A DNA stretch of 19,526 bases, taken from the NCBI GenBank assembly GCA_947490975.1, contig CANLHV010000009.1, forward strand, positions 1-19,526, in the 5' to 3' direction. The position numbers were made by a program, and so were the translations under genes. The stretch comes from Acidimicrobiaceae bacterium (GTDB lineage Bacteria; Actinomycetota; Acidimicrobiia; Acidimicrobiales; Ilumatobacteraceae). Positions 1 through 7,244 of the stretch are shown here, in pieces; the stretch's first letter is position 1; each line of letters opens with the position of its first letter. The notes under the pieces were generated by a model. That model did not search any database, was not told where the DNA came from, and saw only the letters and a list, made by a program, of their open reading frames with translations.

Positions 1-65
1 CGAAGCATCTTCTTGTGCTTCTTTTTGCGCATTCGCTTGCGGCGGCGCTTGACCAGTGATCCCAT
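1..65 (-). CDS. bS22-like small basic ribosomal protein (AURKAIP1/COX24 domain), partial
   Basis: Reading the minus strand from the ATG at 65 gives MGSLVKRRRKRMRKKKHKK followed by MLR, and the frame is still open at the window edge. Seen: 14 of the first 22 residues are Lys or Arg. Known: actinobacteria encode a roughly 33-residue protein of this kind (AURKAIP1/COX24 domain, described as bS22 in mycobacterial ribosomes), with a near-identical MGSVIKKRRKRM-type start. Inferred: this is that 30S component, with about the last third outside the window. It is too short for ordinary gene callers. It is divergent from the tRNA-Gln gene, with an 79-bp intergenic region holding the tRNA promoter. No clear Shine-Dalgarno sequence precedes the start. 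Confidence 0.85.
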   Translation of the reverse strand, partial: MGSLVKRRRKRMRKKKHKKML

Positions 66-82
66 GACTCGCAATACGATAT

Positions 83-112
83 CTGACACAGATGGGAAAC
101 GACACATAAAAT
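83..112 (+). promoter_or_regulatory. Sigma70-type promoter for tRNA-Gln
   Basis: CTGACA (83-88, five of six matches to the -35 consensus) and TAAAAT (107-112, five of six matches to the -10 consensus) are separated by 18 bp. This predicts a start near 119, about 26 nt before the mature tRNA 5' end at 145. It is the best-matching promoter seen in the window. The two hexamers and their spacing are read directly; activity is inferred. Confidence 0.65.
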
Positions 113-144
113 TCGCTACCGTAGAGGCGTCAGCCCAAACCCAT

Positions 145-215
145 TCCGGGGTCGTTCAATGGCAGGACAACGGGTTTTGGTCCCGTATATAGGGGTTCGA
201 GTCCTCTCCCCGGAA
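145..215 (+). tRNA. tRNA-Gln (anticodon UUG)
   Basis: A full cloverleaf can be drawn. The acceptor stem pairs 145-151 (TCCGGGG) with 208-214 (CCCCGGA), leaving discriminator A215. The D arm is GTTC (154-157) with GGAC (165-168). The anticodon stem is ACGGG (170-174) with CCCGT (182-186), around a 7-nt loop whose anticodon TTG lies at 177-179. The T arm is AGGGG (191-195) with CCTCT (203-207), around TTCGAGT. UUG decodes CAA as glutamine. The 3' CCA is not encoded (the next bases are CTT), so it must be added after transcription. The glmU gene starts only 23 nt downstream. Confidence 0.97.
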
Positions 216-226
216 CTTAGATCGTG

Positions 227-232
227 TATAAA
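227..232 (+). promoter_or_regulatory. Candidate -10 element of a leaderless glmU promoter
   Basis: TATAAA at 227-232 lies 12 nt (first base to first base) before the GTG at 239, so the expected transcription start falls on or next to the start codon. No Shine-Dalgarno sequence is present. A -35 element would have to lie within the 3' end of the tRNA gene, where no good hexamer is visible. It is inferred to be a leaderless promoter; glmU could also be read through from the tRNA promoter. Confidence 0.5.
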
Positions 233-238
233 TATTGC

Positions 239-1306
239 GTGTCGGTCTACGCAATTGTCCTCGCCGCGGGCGAGGGCACTCGAATGCAGTCGACTCGACC
301 AAAACCATTGCACAACATTTGCGGCCAAGAAATGGTCATCCATGTCATCAGCGCACTGCGCGAACTTCAACTCAAAACAACAGTCATCGTCGTTGGCCAC
401 GCCGCCAAACAAGTCACCGAAGTCATCACCAAACAAGCTCCGAAATGGGCACACGTTTCGTTCGCCGAACAAAAAACTCAGCGTGGCACTGGTGACGCAA
501 CAATTGTTGGATTAACCAGCGTCGACACTGCAGCCGGCGCCACCAGCGAAGTTTCTGACACTTCAACGATCATCGTCATGCCGGGTGATACACCGTTGCT
601 GAAAGCAAGCACGATTTCAACTCTGATCAACGAGCACCAAAATTCGAACAATGCAGCGACAGTATTGACCGCATTCGTCGACGCACCATCTGGTTATGGC
701 CGAATTGTGCGCGCGAAAGACGACCGCATTCTGAAAATTGTCGAAGAGCGCGACGCGTCACCAGAGATCAAATCAATCCATGAAATCAACACCGGCATCT
801 ACGCATTCCGCCGAGATCTGCTCGGCCCCGCACTGCGCCGAATTTCGAACAAAAACTCGCAATCTGAGTATTACCTAACTGATGTCATCGAAGTTCTCGC
901 CAGCATGGGTCACCACATCGGTTCGCACACGGCACCCGCCAACGAAGTCAGTGGCGTCAACGACCGCTGGCAACTGGCAATGGCCGAGCGCGAACTGCGC
1001 AGTCGCATCAATAAGGAATGGCTGATGTCGGGCGTAACGATGCTCGACCCGCAAAATACTTTCATCGACGCGACAGTGAAAATTGGTAAAGAAGTCACCC
1101 TGTTGCCGGGCACGATTTTGCAGGGCAACACAGAAATCGGCGATAACTGCGAAATTGGGCCGAACACCCGTCTCGTCAACACCTTCGTTGGTGCTGGCTC
1201 TCGAGTTGAAATGATAAACGCCCGCGATGCAAAGATTGGCAAAAACTCACATGTCGGCCCATTTGCCAACCTCGATCCGGGCACGGTCGTGCCCGACACC
1301 GAGTAA
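239..1306 (+). CDS. glmU: GlmU-like UDP-GlcNAc pyrophosphorylase lacking the acetyltransferase half
   Basis: The N-terminal uridyltransferase domain is complete. It shows the nucleotide-binding signature LAAGEGTRM (residues 8-16), K22 in the RPKPLH segment, QRGTGDA, a GDTP metal-binding site (D117), EINTG, and N241 in GVNDR. It would join GlcNAc-1-phosphate and UTP to give UDP-GlcNAc for peptidoglycan in the cytoplasm. A few left-handed beta-helix turns follow, and then the protein stops at 355 residues in GPFANLDPGT, whereas the family is usually about 450-495. The missing part holds the acetyltransferase active site and acetyl-CoA site, and the usual FARLRPG motif has lost both Arg residues. 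Only 65 nt separate the stop from prs, so the rest is not nearby in another frame. GTG 239 gives the standard family N-terminus; GTG 224 is an in-frame alternative adding five residues. Confidence 0.9.
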   Translation: MSVYAIVLAAGEGTRMQSTRPKPLHNICGQEMVIHVISALRELQLKTTVIVVGHAAKQVTEVITKQAPKWAHVSFAEQKTQRGTGDATIVGLTSVDTAAGATSEVSDTSTIIVMPGDTPLLKASTISTLINEHQNSNNAATVLTAFVDAPSGYGRIVRAKDDRILKIVEERDASPEIKSIHEINTGIYAFRRDLLGPALRRISNKNSQSEYYLTDVIEVLASMGHHIGSHTAPANEVSGVNDRWQLAMAERELRSRINKEWLMSGVTMLDPQNTFIDATVKIGKEVTLLPGTILQGNTEIGDNCEIGPNTRLVNTFVGAGSRVEMINARDAKIGKNSHVGPFANLDPGTVVPDTE

Positions 1307-1328
1307 CGCAACCCGAAGCTAGACATCT

Positions 1329-1342
1329 GGGCTGGCGAGCCC
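1329..1342 (+). other. Small hairpin between glmU and prs
   Basis: GGGCT (1329-1333), loop GGCG and AGCCC (1338-1342) form a perfect 5-bp GC-rich stem-loop 23 nt after the glmU stop. No T-run follows, so it is not a classical intrinsic terminator. It may be a weak terminator, a 3'-end stabiliser or chance. It lies just upstream of the candidate prs -10 element. Confidence 0.35.
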
Positions 1343-1357
1343 CCAACCAGTTCGTTC

Positions 1358-1363
1358 TAAGAT
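1358..1363 (+). promoter_or_regulatory. Candidate -10 element of a leaderless prs promoter
   Basis: TAAGAT (TANNNT class) begins 14 nt before the prs GTG at 1372, and the intervening bases contain no Shine-Dalgarno sequence. The expected start of transcription is at or one or two bases before the GTG. No convincing -35 hexamer is visible. Confidence 0.45.
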
Positions 1364-1371
1364 GGCTCACA

Positions 1372-2376
1372 GTGAATAAGACCATCGACAAAGTCACCAC
1401 TAAAAGAATGGCCATCTATTCGGGCCGCACACATCCCGCACTCGCCCAAGAAGTTGCGCAACATTTAAATGTTCAACTCGGCGACGCAAACATCGTCGAA
1501 TTTTCAAACGGAGAATTACGTCCACGATTTGGTGAAAGTATTCGCGGTGGTGATGTGTTCATCATGCAAACACATTGCAGTCATGACGGTCGCAGCATCA
1601 ACGACTCGATCATGGAGCAACTAATCATGATCGACACTGCGTATCGTGCGTCGGCAAAACGCGTGACAGCAGTTTGTCCTTTTTATGGATACGCACGACA
1701 AGACCGCAAAGCCGAAGGACGCGAACCAATTACCGCCCGCCTGATTGCAGACATGTTCAAAGCAGCGGGCTCGAAGCGAATGGTTTCAATCGACTTGCAC
1801 AGCGGACAAATTCAGGGCTTCTTCGAAGGCCCGGTTGATCACTTGACGGCGATACCAGTGCTCGAACGGTATGTTCGCGATAATGCTCGCGAGGGCCTCG
1901 TAATTGTTTCGCCCGATGCAGGCCGAGTAAAAGTCGCCGAACGTTTCGCTCAACATCTCACCGACATGAGCGCCGATGTTGCTTTCATTAACAAGCGCCG
2001 CCCAAAAAATACAACGAATGTCGCCGAAGCCAAAGAAGTTATTGGTGATGTCGAAGGTCGGCTGTGCATTCTTGCCGACGACATGATCGACACTGGCGGC
2101 ACAATTTGCAGCGCTGCCGAGTTGCTTTATGCACGCGGCGCCAAAGAAGTGTGGGCAATGGCGACTCACGGCGTGCTGTCTGGCCCTGCAGTCGACCGAC
2201 TGAACAAATCACGAATCTCGCGAGTCGTGCTGACCAACACGTTGCCACTCGCCCCCGAAAAGCGCATCGCTAAATTTGAAATTCTCTCGGTTGCCAAGAT
2301 CTTGGCTGACGCTCTTTCGGCAGTGTTCGAAGACACCAGCGTCAGTGATCTCTTCGGCGGCGAAAACCAGTCGTAA
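1372..2376 (+). CDS. prs: Ribose-phosphate pyrophosphokinase (PRPP synthetase)
   Basis: A 334-residue protein with the features of class I PRPP synthetases, which turn ribose-5-phosphate and ATP into PRPP for nucleotide, His, Trp and NAD synthesis. Visible motifs are FSNGELRPRF near residue 45, DLHSGQIQGFF with D141 and H143 (catalytic and metal region), VSPDAGRVKVAERF (ribose-phosphate region), and the PRPP loop DDMIDTGGT (236-244). Length is slightly above the roughly 315-325 norm because of a short N-terminal extension. GTG 1372 is the first in-frame start; the following ATG at residue 13 (AIYSGR) is a shorter alternative. The gene follows glmU, a common actinobacterial pairing that links sugar-nucleotide and PRPP supply, and ends at a likely terminator. 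Confidence 0.97.
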   Translation: MNKTIDKVTTKRMAIYSGRTHPALAQEVAQHLNVQLGDANIVEFSNGELRPRFGESIRGGDVFIMQTHCSHDGRSINDSIMEQLIMIDTAYRASAKRVTAVCPFYGYARQDRKAEGREPITARLIADMFKAAGSKRMVSIDLHSGQIQGFFEGPVDHLTAIPVLERYVRDNAREGLVIVSPDAGRVKVAERFAQHLTDMSADVAFINKRRPKNTTNVAEAKEVIGDVEGRLCILADDMIDTGGTICSAAELLYARGAKEVWAMATHGVLSGPAVDRLNKSRISRVVLTNTLPLAPEKRIAKFEILSVAKILADALSAVFEDTSVSDLFGGENQS

Positions 2377-2399
2377 ACGACACAAAACTGCATAGATTT

Positions 2400-2422
2400 C
2401 GGCGATATCGCCGTTGTTTTTT
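2400..2422 (+). terminator. Rho-independent terminator after prs
   Basis: CGGCGATATCGCCG (2400-2413) is a perfect palindrome folding into a 5-bp GC-rich stem with an ATAT loop. It is followed at once by TTGTTTTTT (2414-2422). It lies 23 nt beyond the prs stop and before the rplY promoter region, so it separates the two transcription units. Confidence 0.75.
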
Positions 2423-2446
2423 GTGGCAACTATCGGCTTTGACCCT

Positions 2447-2452
2447 TAGAAT
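2447..2452 (+). promoter_or_regulatory. Candidate -10 element for rplY-pth
   Basis: TAGAAT at 2447-2452 lies between the prs terminator and rplY and predicts a start near 2459. That gives a leader of about 40 nt ending in a GGAG Shine-Dalgarno sequence (2491-2494), five bases before the ATG at 2500. Unlike its neighbours, this gene therefore looks led rather than leaderless. No clear -35 element at normal spacing was found. Confidence 0.45.
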
Positions 2453-2499
2453 AAAAAGCCGTCATTTGGTTGACGACTTTCACGATTTCCGGAGCAATC

Positions 2500-3174
2500 A
2501 TGCCAACATCACTCAAAACAAAAATTGGTCGCACAATCGGCAGTGCAGAGTCACGTCGCCTTGTCTTGGCTGACCAAATTCCTGGCGTTGTTTACGGCCA
2601 CGGCATGACACCAGTCAAAGTCACAGTTGACCGTCGCGATTTGCGACTTGCTCTCGCCGGCCCTGCAGGCGCAAACACAATTCTCGAACTCGAAGTTGGC
2701 GACACAAAATATCCAGCGATCGTCAAAGAGTTGCAGCGCGACCCAGTGAAGCGCGTTGTTCGCCATGTCGACTTCATGCAAATTTCGCTCACCGAATTGA
2801 TCACAATGGACATTCCAGTTCACCTCAAGGGCACTGCAAAGGCAGTTCTTGCCGACGGTGGTTTGGTCGATGCAACTGTCAACACAATTCAAGTTCGTGC
2901 AACTGCAGCAAATATTCCGAACGAAATTTTGATCGACGTCACCAACATGGGCATGGAAGACGTAATTCATCTTTCAGAAATCGAACTGCCTGCAGGTTGC
3001 ACCGCAGTTGGCGACCCAGACTTGGTTGTTGTCACCGTACTCACGACCAAGATTGAAGAAGTTGCACCTGTTGCTGCTGCTGCAGTCGAAGGTGAAGCAG
3101 GCGCTGCTCCTGCTGATGGCGCAACACCTGCTGCAGGTGCTGCACCTGCGGGCGACGCCAAACCTACGGCGTAA
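2500..3174 (+). CDS. rplY: Large-subunit ribosomal protein bL25, long CTC/TL5 form
   Basis: A 224-residue protein that binds 5S rRNA in the 50S subunit. The N-terminal L25 domain (about 1-95) includes SAESRRLVLADQIPGVVYGH and ends near the conserved RDPVKRVVRHVDFMQI segment. The C-terminal TL5-type beta domain runs to about residue 190, with HLSEIELPAG and GDPDLVVVTV visible. The last 30 or so residues are a low-complexity Ala/Pro/Gly tail, common but variable in actinobacterial CTC proteins. The ATG at 2500 is preferred because GGAG (2491-2494) sits at good spacing and MPTSLK matches the family start; a TTG at 2470 would add ten residues. The stop lies six bases before pth, so the two are probably co-transcribed and translationally coupled. 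Confidence 0.96.
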   Translation: MPTSLKTKIGRTIGSAESRRLVLADQIPGVVYGHGMTPVKVTVDRRDLRLALAGPAGANTILELEVGDTKYPAIVKELQRDPVKRVVRHVDFMQISLTELITMDIPVHLKGTAKAVLADGGLVDATVNTIQVRATAANIPNEILIDVTNMGMEDVIHLSEIELPAGCTAVGDPDLVVVTVLTTKIEEVAPVAAAAVEGEAGAAPADGATPAAGAAPAGDAKPTA

Positions 3175-3180
3175 AACTAA

Positions 3181-3810
3181 ATGGCGCTGTTCGGTCGCGC
3201 GAAGCGACCTGAGCGACGCGGTAGCGAGTTTGACTTTCTAATCGTCGGATTAGGCAACCCCGGCACTAAATATTCGCGCACGCGACACAACGTCGGCTTC
3301 GAAGCGATCGAACTTCTCGCAACTCGACTCAACGCGACACTCAAAGCGGGGCGCGATCGTGCACTTTTCGCCGAAGTTAATGCAACGACAAATGCGCAGA
3401 CCAAACATTTGCTGTTGGCGATGCCGACAACTTTCATGAACGAGTCTGGAAACGCAGTTGGCCCACTCGCCCGCCGTTATGCGATTAGTGATCCGCTCAA
3501 AATTATTGTCATCCACGATGAACTCGATTTAGAACCTGGCGTCGTGAAAATAAAATCGGGCGGCGGTCTCGCAGGCCACAACGGCCTTGCTTCAATTACT
3601 CAACACCTAAAAACTCAAGATTTCTTGCGTGTGCGTATCGGCGTTGGCAAGCCACCATCAAAAGAGCAAGGCGGCGATCATGTTCTTTCAAAGATTCCGA
3701 CGCGCGAACGTGAGTTGCTCGACATTTCAGTGCAAGTCGCTGCCGACGCCGTGCAACTAATCGTCGCCGAAGGTCTCGATGCTGCAATGCGCAACATCAA
3801 TGCCCGCTAG
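3181..3810 (+). CDS. pth: Peptidyl-tRNA hydrolase
   Basis: A 209-residue cytoplasmic esterase that releases tRNA from prematurely dropped peptidyl-tRNA. The motifs match bacterial Pth: GLGNPG (N26), RTRHNVGF with catalytic His36, PTTFMNESG (N87), HDELDL with catalytic-site Asp113, and GGGLAGHNGL (N134). The C-terminal KIPTRERELL segment is also typical. It has a basic N-terminal extension of about 17 residues before the first strand compared with the E. coli protein. No Shine-Dalgarno sequence is seen, and the start is six bases after the rplY stop, so translation is probably by reinitiation. The L25-Pth pairing is common in bacteria. Confidence 0.97.
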   Translation: MALFGRAKRPERRGSEFDFLIVGLGNPGTKYSRTRHNVGFEAIELLATRLNATLKAGRDRALFAEVNATTNAQTKHLLLAMPTTFMNESGNAVGPLARRYAISDPLKIIVIHDELDLEPGVVKIKSGGGLAGHNGLASITQHLKTQDFLRVRIGVGKPPSKEQGGDHVLSKIPTRERELLDISVQVAADAVQLIVAEGLDAAMRNINAR

Positions 3811-3822
3811 GCGCATCTAGAT

Positions 3823-6800
3823 ATGACATCACTCGGCGCACTAAACGAGCTCGCGCCAACTCTCAGTTTTGAACCAGCACTAAGCGCGGCACTTGGCGAA
3901 CAGAGCGCTTCGATCATTTGCGCCGATCACGCTTGGGCGTTGTTGTTGGCGGGTCTTGCTCAGCGAACCGACGATGAAATAGTCGTCGTTGCCACACCAA
4001 CGGGCATGATGGCCGGTCAATTGCGCGATGATCTTCTTGCATTTCTTCCCGAACGAGATGTTGCTCTGTTTCCAGCATGGGAGACCCTGCCGTTCGAACG
4101 AGTTAGTCCGAACTGCGAAACAATGGGCAAACGCCTCGAAGTTTTATGGCGAATCAAGAACGACCGACCAAAAATAATCGTCACTGGTGTGCGTGCACTG
4201 TTGCAACACTTAAGCAACACAGTCGCCGAACCACTCGAGATTGCGCCGAAGTCAGAACTTGATACAGAAGAACTCGTTGCGACACTTGCCAAGTTTGGCT
4301 ACCGACGAGAAGAGATCGTCGAACATCGCGGTGAATTCGCCCGACGCGGTTCAATCATCGACGTGTTTCCGTCTACGGCTGACACGCCAATTCGCATCGA
4401 CTTGTGGGGCGACGAAGTTGATCGCCTAACTACTTTCAACGTCAACGATCAGCGCAGCACCGACGATCTGACATCTGTGAGAATTTTTCCCGCGCGAGAA
4501 CTAATCATTAATGAAACCGTGGCTAAAAAAGCGCAGGGCTTAATCGCCAAAGAACCGTGGGGCCAAGAAAACTGGGACCGCATCTCGCAGTCAATGACTT
4601 TTGACGGCATGGAGAGTTGGTTGCCATGGGTCGCAACCGACGACGAAGTGCTCACCGATGTCTGCAGCCAAAGTTCGCCGATGCACATCGTGTTGATCGA
4701 GCCGCGACGTATGCGCGACAGAGCACGAGACCTAATCGCCGAAGAAGACGATTTAGCGCGCGCCTTGGCTTCGACTTGGTCACGCGACCCCGAGCAAAAG
4801 TATCCGCGTCTGCACTCAGAGATCGACGCATTTTTAGAAAACACATCAGCCAAGTCAATAATTTCGCTCAGCCCAGTTGCCGACTCGCCAACTTCGTCAA
4901 CGATCGTTTCATCGACTTGGGGTCAAGCAACTGGCGACACCGAAGCACTCGCAAGTCGCGTCTTGCGACTGGTGACAAAAAAGTTTCGTGTTGTCATTGC
5001 CGCCGATACACCGAGTTCAGCCCAGCGATTTAACGAAGTTCTCACACTTGAAGGCATCACGGTTCGATCGCCACAACAAGATTCAAGTTCAGTTGCTAGC
5101 CCCGGCGTTTCAATTGTTGTCTCTCCTCTTCATAGCGGCTGCATTCTCAATGATCACGAATTGGCGATCATCACCGAAAGCGATCTCACAGGTCGGCGTC
5201 GAACTCATCGCCACGTAAAACCGCCGAAACGAAGTTCGTCGAGCATTTTCGAAGACTTGAAACCCGGCGACTATGTCGTCCATCAAGTTCATGGTGTTGG
5301 CAAATATCTCGGCATGGCCAAGCAATCAATGGGTGGTGTCGAGCGTGATTATCTGCATCTGCAATACAACAACGGCAACCTTTACGTGCCGACAGATCAC
5401 ATTGACGCGATTCGTCAATACATCGGTGGAGATAAGCCGACTCTTAATCGCATGGGTGGTTCAGACTTCGCGCGCGCAAAGTCGCGAGTGCGCAGCGCTG
5501 TTCGCGAAATTGCCCAAGAACTCGTCGTGCTTTATCAACGTCGCGTTTCTGCCTTGGGTCACGCGTTTTCGCCAGACACGGCATGGCAAGACGAAATGGA
5601 GGCGGCGTTTCCGTTTGTTGAAACCCCCGACCAACGCATCGCGATCACCGACACCAAAGCCGACATGGAGCGCGAAGTACCAATGGATCGTCTTGTTTGC
5701 GGTGATGTCGGTTTCGGCAAAACAGAGGTCGCAGTTCGCGCTGCGTTTAAGTGCATCCAAGACGGCAAACAAGTTGCCGTTCTCGTGCCAACAACACTTC
5801 TTGCATCGCAACATGGCTCGACTTTTGCTTCACGGTTCGCCGGCTACCCGATTCGCGTCGAGGTCTTGTCTCGTTTTTTGACGGCTGCTCGCGCCAAGAA
5901 AGTTGTTCAACAACTTGCCACCGGCGAAGTTGATTGTGTCATTGGCACTCACCGACTTTTACAAGAAGGCGTCAAGTTCAAAGACTTGGGTCTATTGGTT
6001 GTCGACGAAGAACAACGATTCGGCGTGCAACACAAAGAACAAATGAAGCAACTTAAGACAAACGTCGACGTGCTTACGTTGACCGCGACGCCGATTCCGC
6101 GCACACTCGAAATGAGCCTCGTTGGCATTCGTGACTTGTCGTTACTTCACACACCACCAGCCGACCGTCAGCCGATTCTCACTTTTGTTGGCGAAGAAGA
6201 CGACAGAGTCGCAACCGAGGCAATTCGACGCGAACTTTTGCGCGACGGCCAAGTTTTCTGGGTTCACAATCGTGTCAAGACCATCGAAGATCGTGCACGA
6301 ACACTTCGCCAACTAGTGCCAGAGGCGCGTATTGCCGTCGCACACGGACAAATGGATGAAGCAATACTCGAACGAACCGTTCAAGATTTCTGGGAAGGCA
6401 AATTTGACGTCTTGGTGTGCACAACAATCATCGAGAGCGGCATCGACATGCCCACCGTGAATACGCTCGTCGTCGAACGCGCCGACCTGCTCGGCCTTGG
6501 TCAGTTGCACCAACTTCGTGGACGTGTCGGTCGCAGCGGACAACGAGCATACGCATACTTATTTCATCCGCGTGATCGCGCGTTATCAGAAGATGCTTAC
6601 GAAAGATTGCGCACGATTGGCGAAGCGACCGAACTCGGTAGTGGTTTCAAGATTGCGATGCGCGACCTCGAAATTCGCGGTGCGGGCAACTTGCTCGGCG
6701 AGGCGCAAAGTGGTCACATCGCCGCAGTTGGCTACGACCTTTATTGTCAACTCGTCACCGAAGCAGTCGCCGAGATGAAGGGCGAAGTTCCGCAAGTTGT

Positions 6801-7227
6801 AGTTGAACTAAAAATTGATGTTCCGATTACTGCGTTTTTGCCAAACGACTATGTTTCAAAAGAAGAAATGCGTCTCGACGCATACCGACGACTTGTTGCC
6901 GTTAAGTCGCATGCCGACGTCGAAGATATTCGCAATGAATGGCAAGACAGATATGGCGAACTGCCAGATCAGGCCAAAGCACTGCTTGTAGTTGGCTCGC
7001 TGCGAGCAGAATGCCATCGACTCGGTTTACGCGAGATCGTCGTCGCCGACAATCGAGCCCGGCTCGCACCGATCAATCTCAAAGCCAGCGAGTCGATGCG
7101 CCTTGTGCGCTTGTCGCCGACTGCCACATATCGAGAGCAAACTGGCGAACTCAACATCGCGATCCCACGCGGACAAGACGCGGCAACATATTTAGTTGGG
7201 TTCATGCAAGAGCTTGTAGAACTATAA
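3823..7227 (+). CDS. mfd: Transcription-repair coupling factor Mfd
   Basis: A 1134-residue ATP-dependent translocase that removes RNA polymerase stalled at lesions and recruits UvrA, close to the E. coli length of about 1148. In order: an N-terminal UvrB-like region (about 1-350, with FPAWETLPFERVSPN); a CarD-like RNA polymerase interaction domain starting near residue 477 (LKPGDYVVHQVHGVGKY); the helicase core with Walker A GDVGFGKTE (627-635), the DEEQ box (728-731) and TATPIPRTLEMSL; motif VI region QLRGRVGRSGQRAYAYL; and a C-terminal TRCF domain with LRAECHRLGL. The gene starts 12 bp after pth with no clear Shine-Dalgarno sequence, so it probably continues the rplY-pth operon. No defects are seen. 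Confidence 0.98.
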   Translation: MTSLGALNELAPTLSFEPALSAALGEQSASIICADHAWALLLAGLAQRTDDEIVVVATPTGMMAGQLRDDLLAFLPERDVALFPAWETLPFERVSPNCETMGKRLEVLWRIKNDRPKIIVTGVRALLQHLSNTVAEPLEIAPKSELDTEELVATLAKFGYRREEIVEHRGEFARRGSIIDVFPSTADTPIRIDLWGDEVDRLTTFNVNDQRSTDDLTSVRIFPARELIINETVAKKAQGLIAKEPWGQENWDRISQSMTFDGMESWLPWVATDDEVLTDVCSQSSPMHIVLIEPRRMRDRARDLIAEEDDLARALASTWSRDPEQKYPRLHSEIDAFLENTSAKSIISLSPVADSPTSSTIVSSTWGQATGDTEALASRVLRLVTKKFRVVIAADTPSSAQRFNEVLTLEGITVRSPQQDSSSVASPGVSIVVSPLHSGCILNDHELAIITESDLTGRRRTHRHVKPPKRSSSSIFEDLKPGDYVVHQVHGVGKYLGMAKQSMGGVERDYLHLQYNNGNLYVPTDHIDAIRQYIGGDKPTLNRMGGSDFARAKSRVRSAVREIAQELVVLYQRRVSALGHAFSPDTAWQDEMEAAFPFVETPDQRIAITDTKADMEREVPMDRLVCGDVGFGKTEVAVRAAFKCIQDGKQVAVLVPTTLLASQHGSTFASRFAGYPIRVEVLSRFLTAARAKKVVQQLATGEVDCVIGTHRLLQEGVKFKDLGLLVVDEEQRFGVQHKEQMKQLKTNVDVLTLTATPIPRTLEMSLVGIRDLSLLHTPPADRQPILTFVGEEDDRVATEAIRRELLRDGQVFWVHNRVKTIEDRARTLRQLVPEARIAVAHGQMDEAILERTVQDFWEGKFDVLVCTTIIESGIDMPTVNTLVVERADLLGLGQLHQLRGRVGRSGQRAYAYLFHPRDRALSEDAYERLRTIGEATELGSGFKIAMRDLEIRGAGNLLGEAQSGHIAAVGYDLYCQLVTEAVAEMKGEVPQVVVELKIDVPITAFLPNDYVSKEEMRLDAYRRLVAVKSHADVEDIRNEWQDRYGELPDQAKALLVVGSLRAECHRLGLREIVVADNRARLAPINLKASESMRLVRLSPTATYREQTGELNIAIPRGQDAATYLVGFMQELVEL

Positions 7228-7244
7228 GAACTAGTGTGAATGCG

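Noticed and set aside
1307..1371. Missing GlmU C-terminus encoded in another frame after a frameshift
   Set aside because: Only 65 nt lie before prs, far less than the roughly 300-400 nt needed, and no hexapeptide-repeat pattern is seen there.
6939..7235. N-terminal extension of the PpiC-like foldase into mfd
   Set aside because: The extra residues are out-of-frame mfd sequence without domain features, while the signal peptide begins sharply at 7236-7245.
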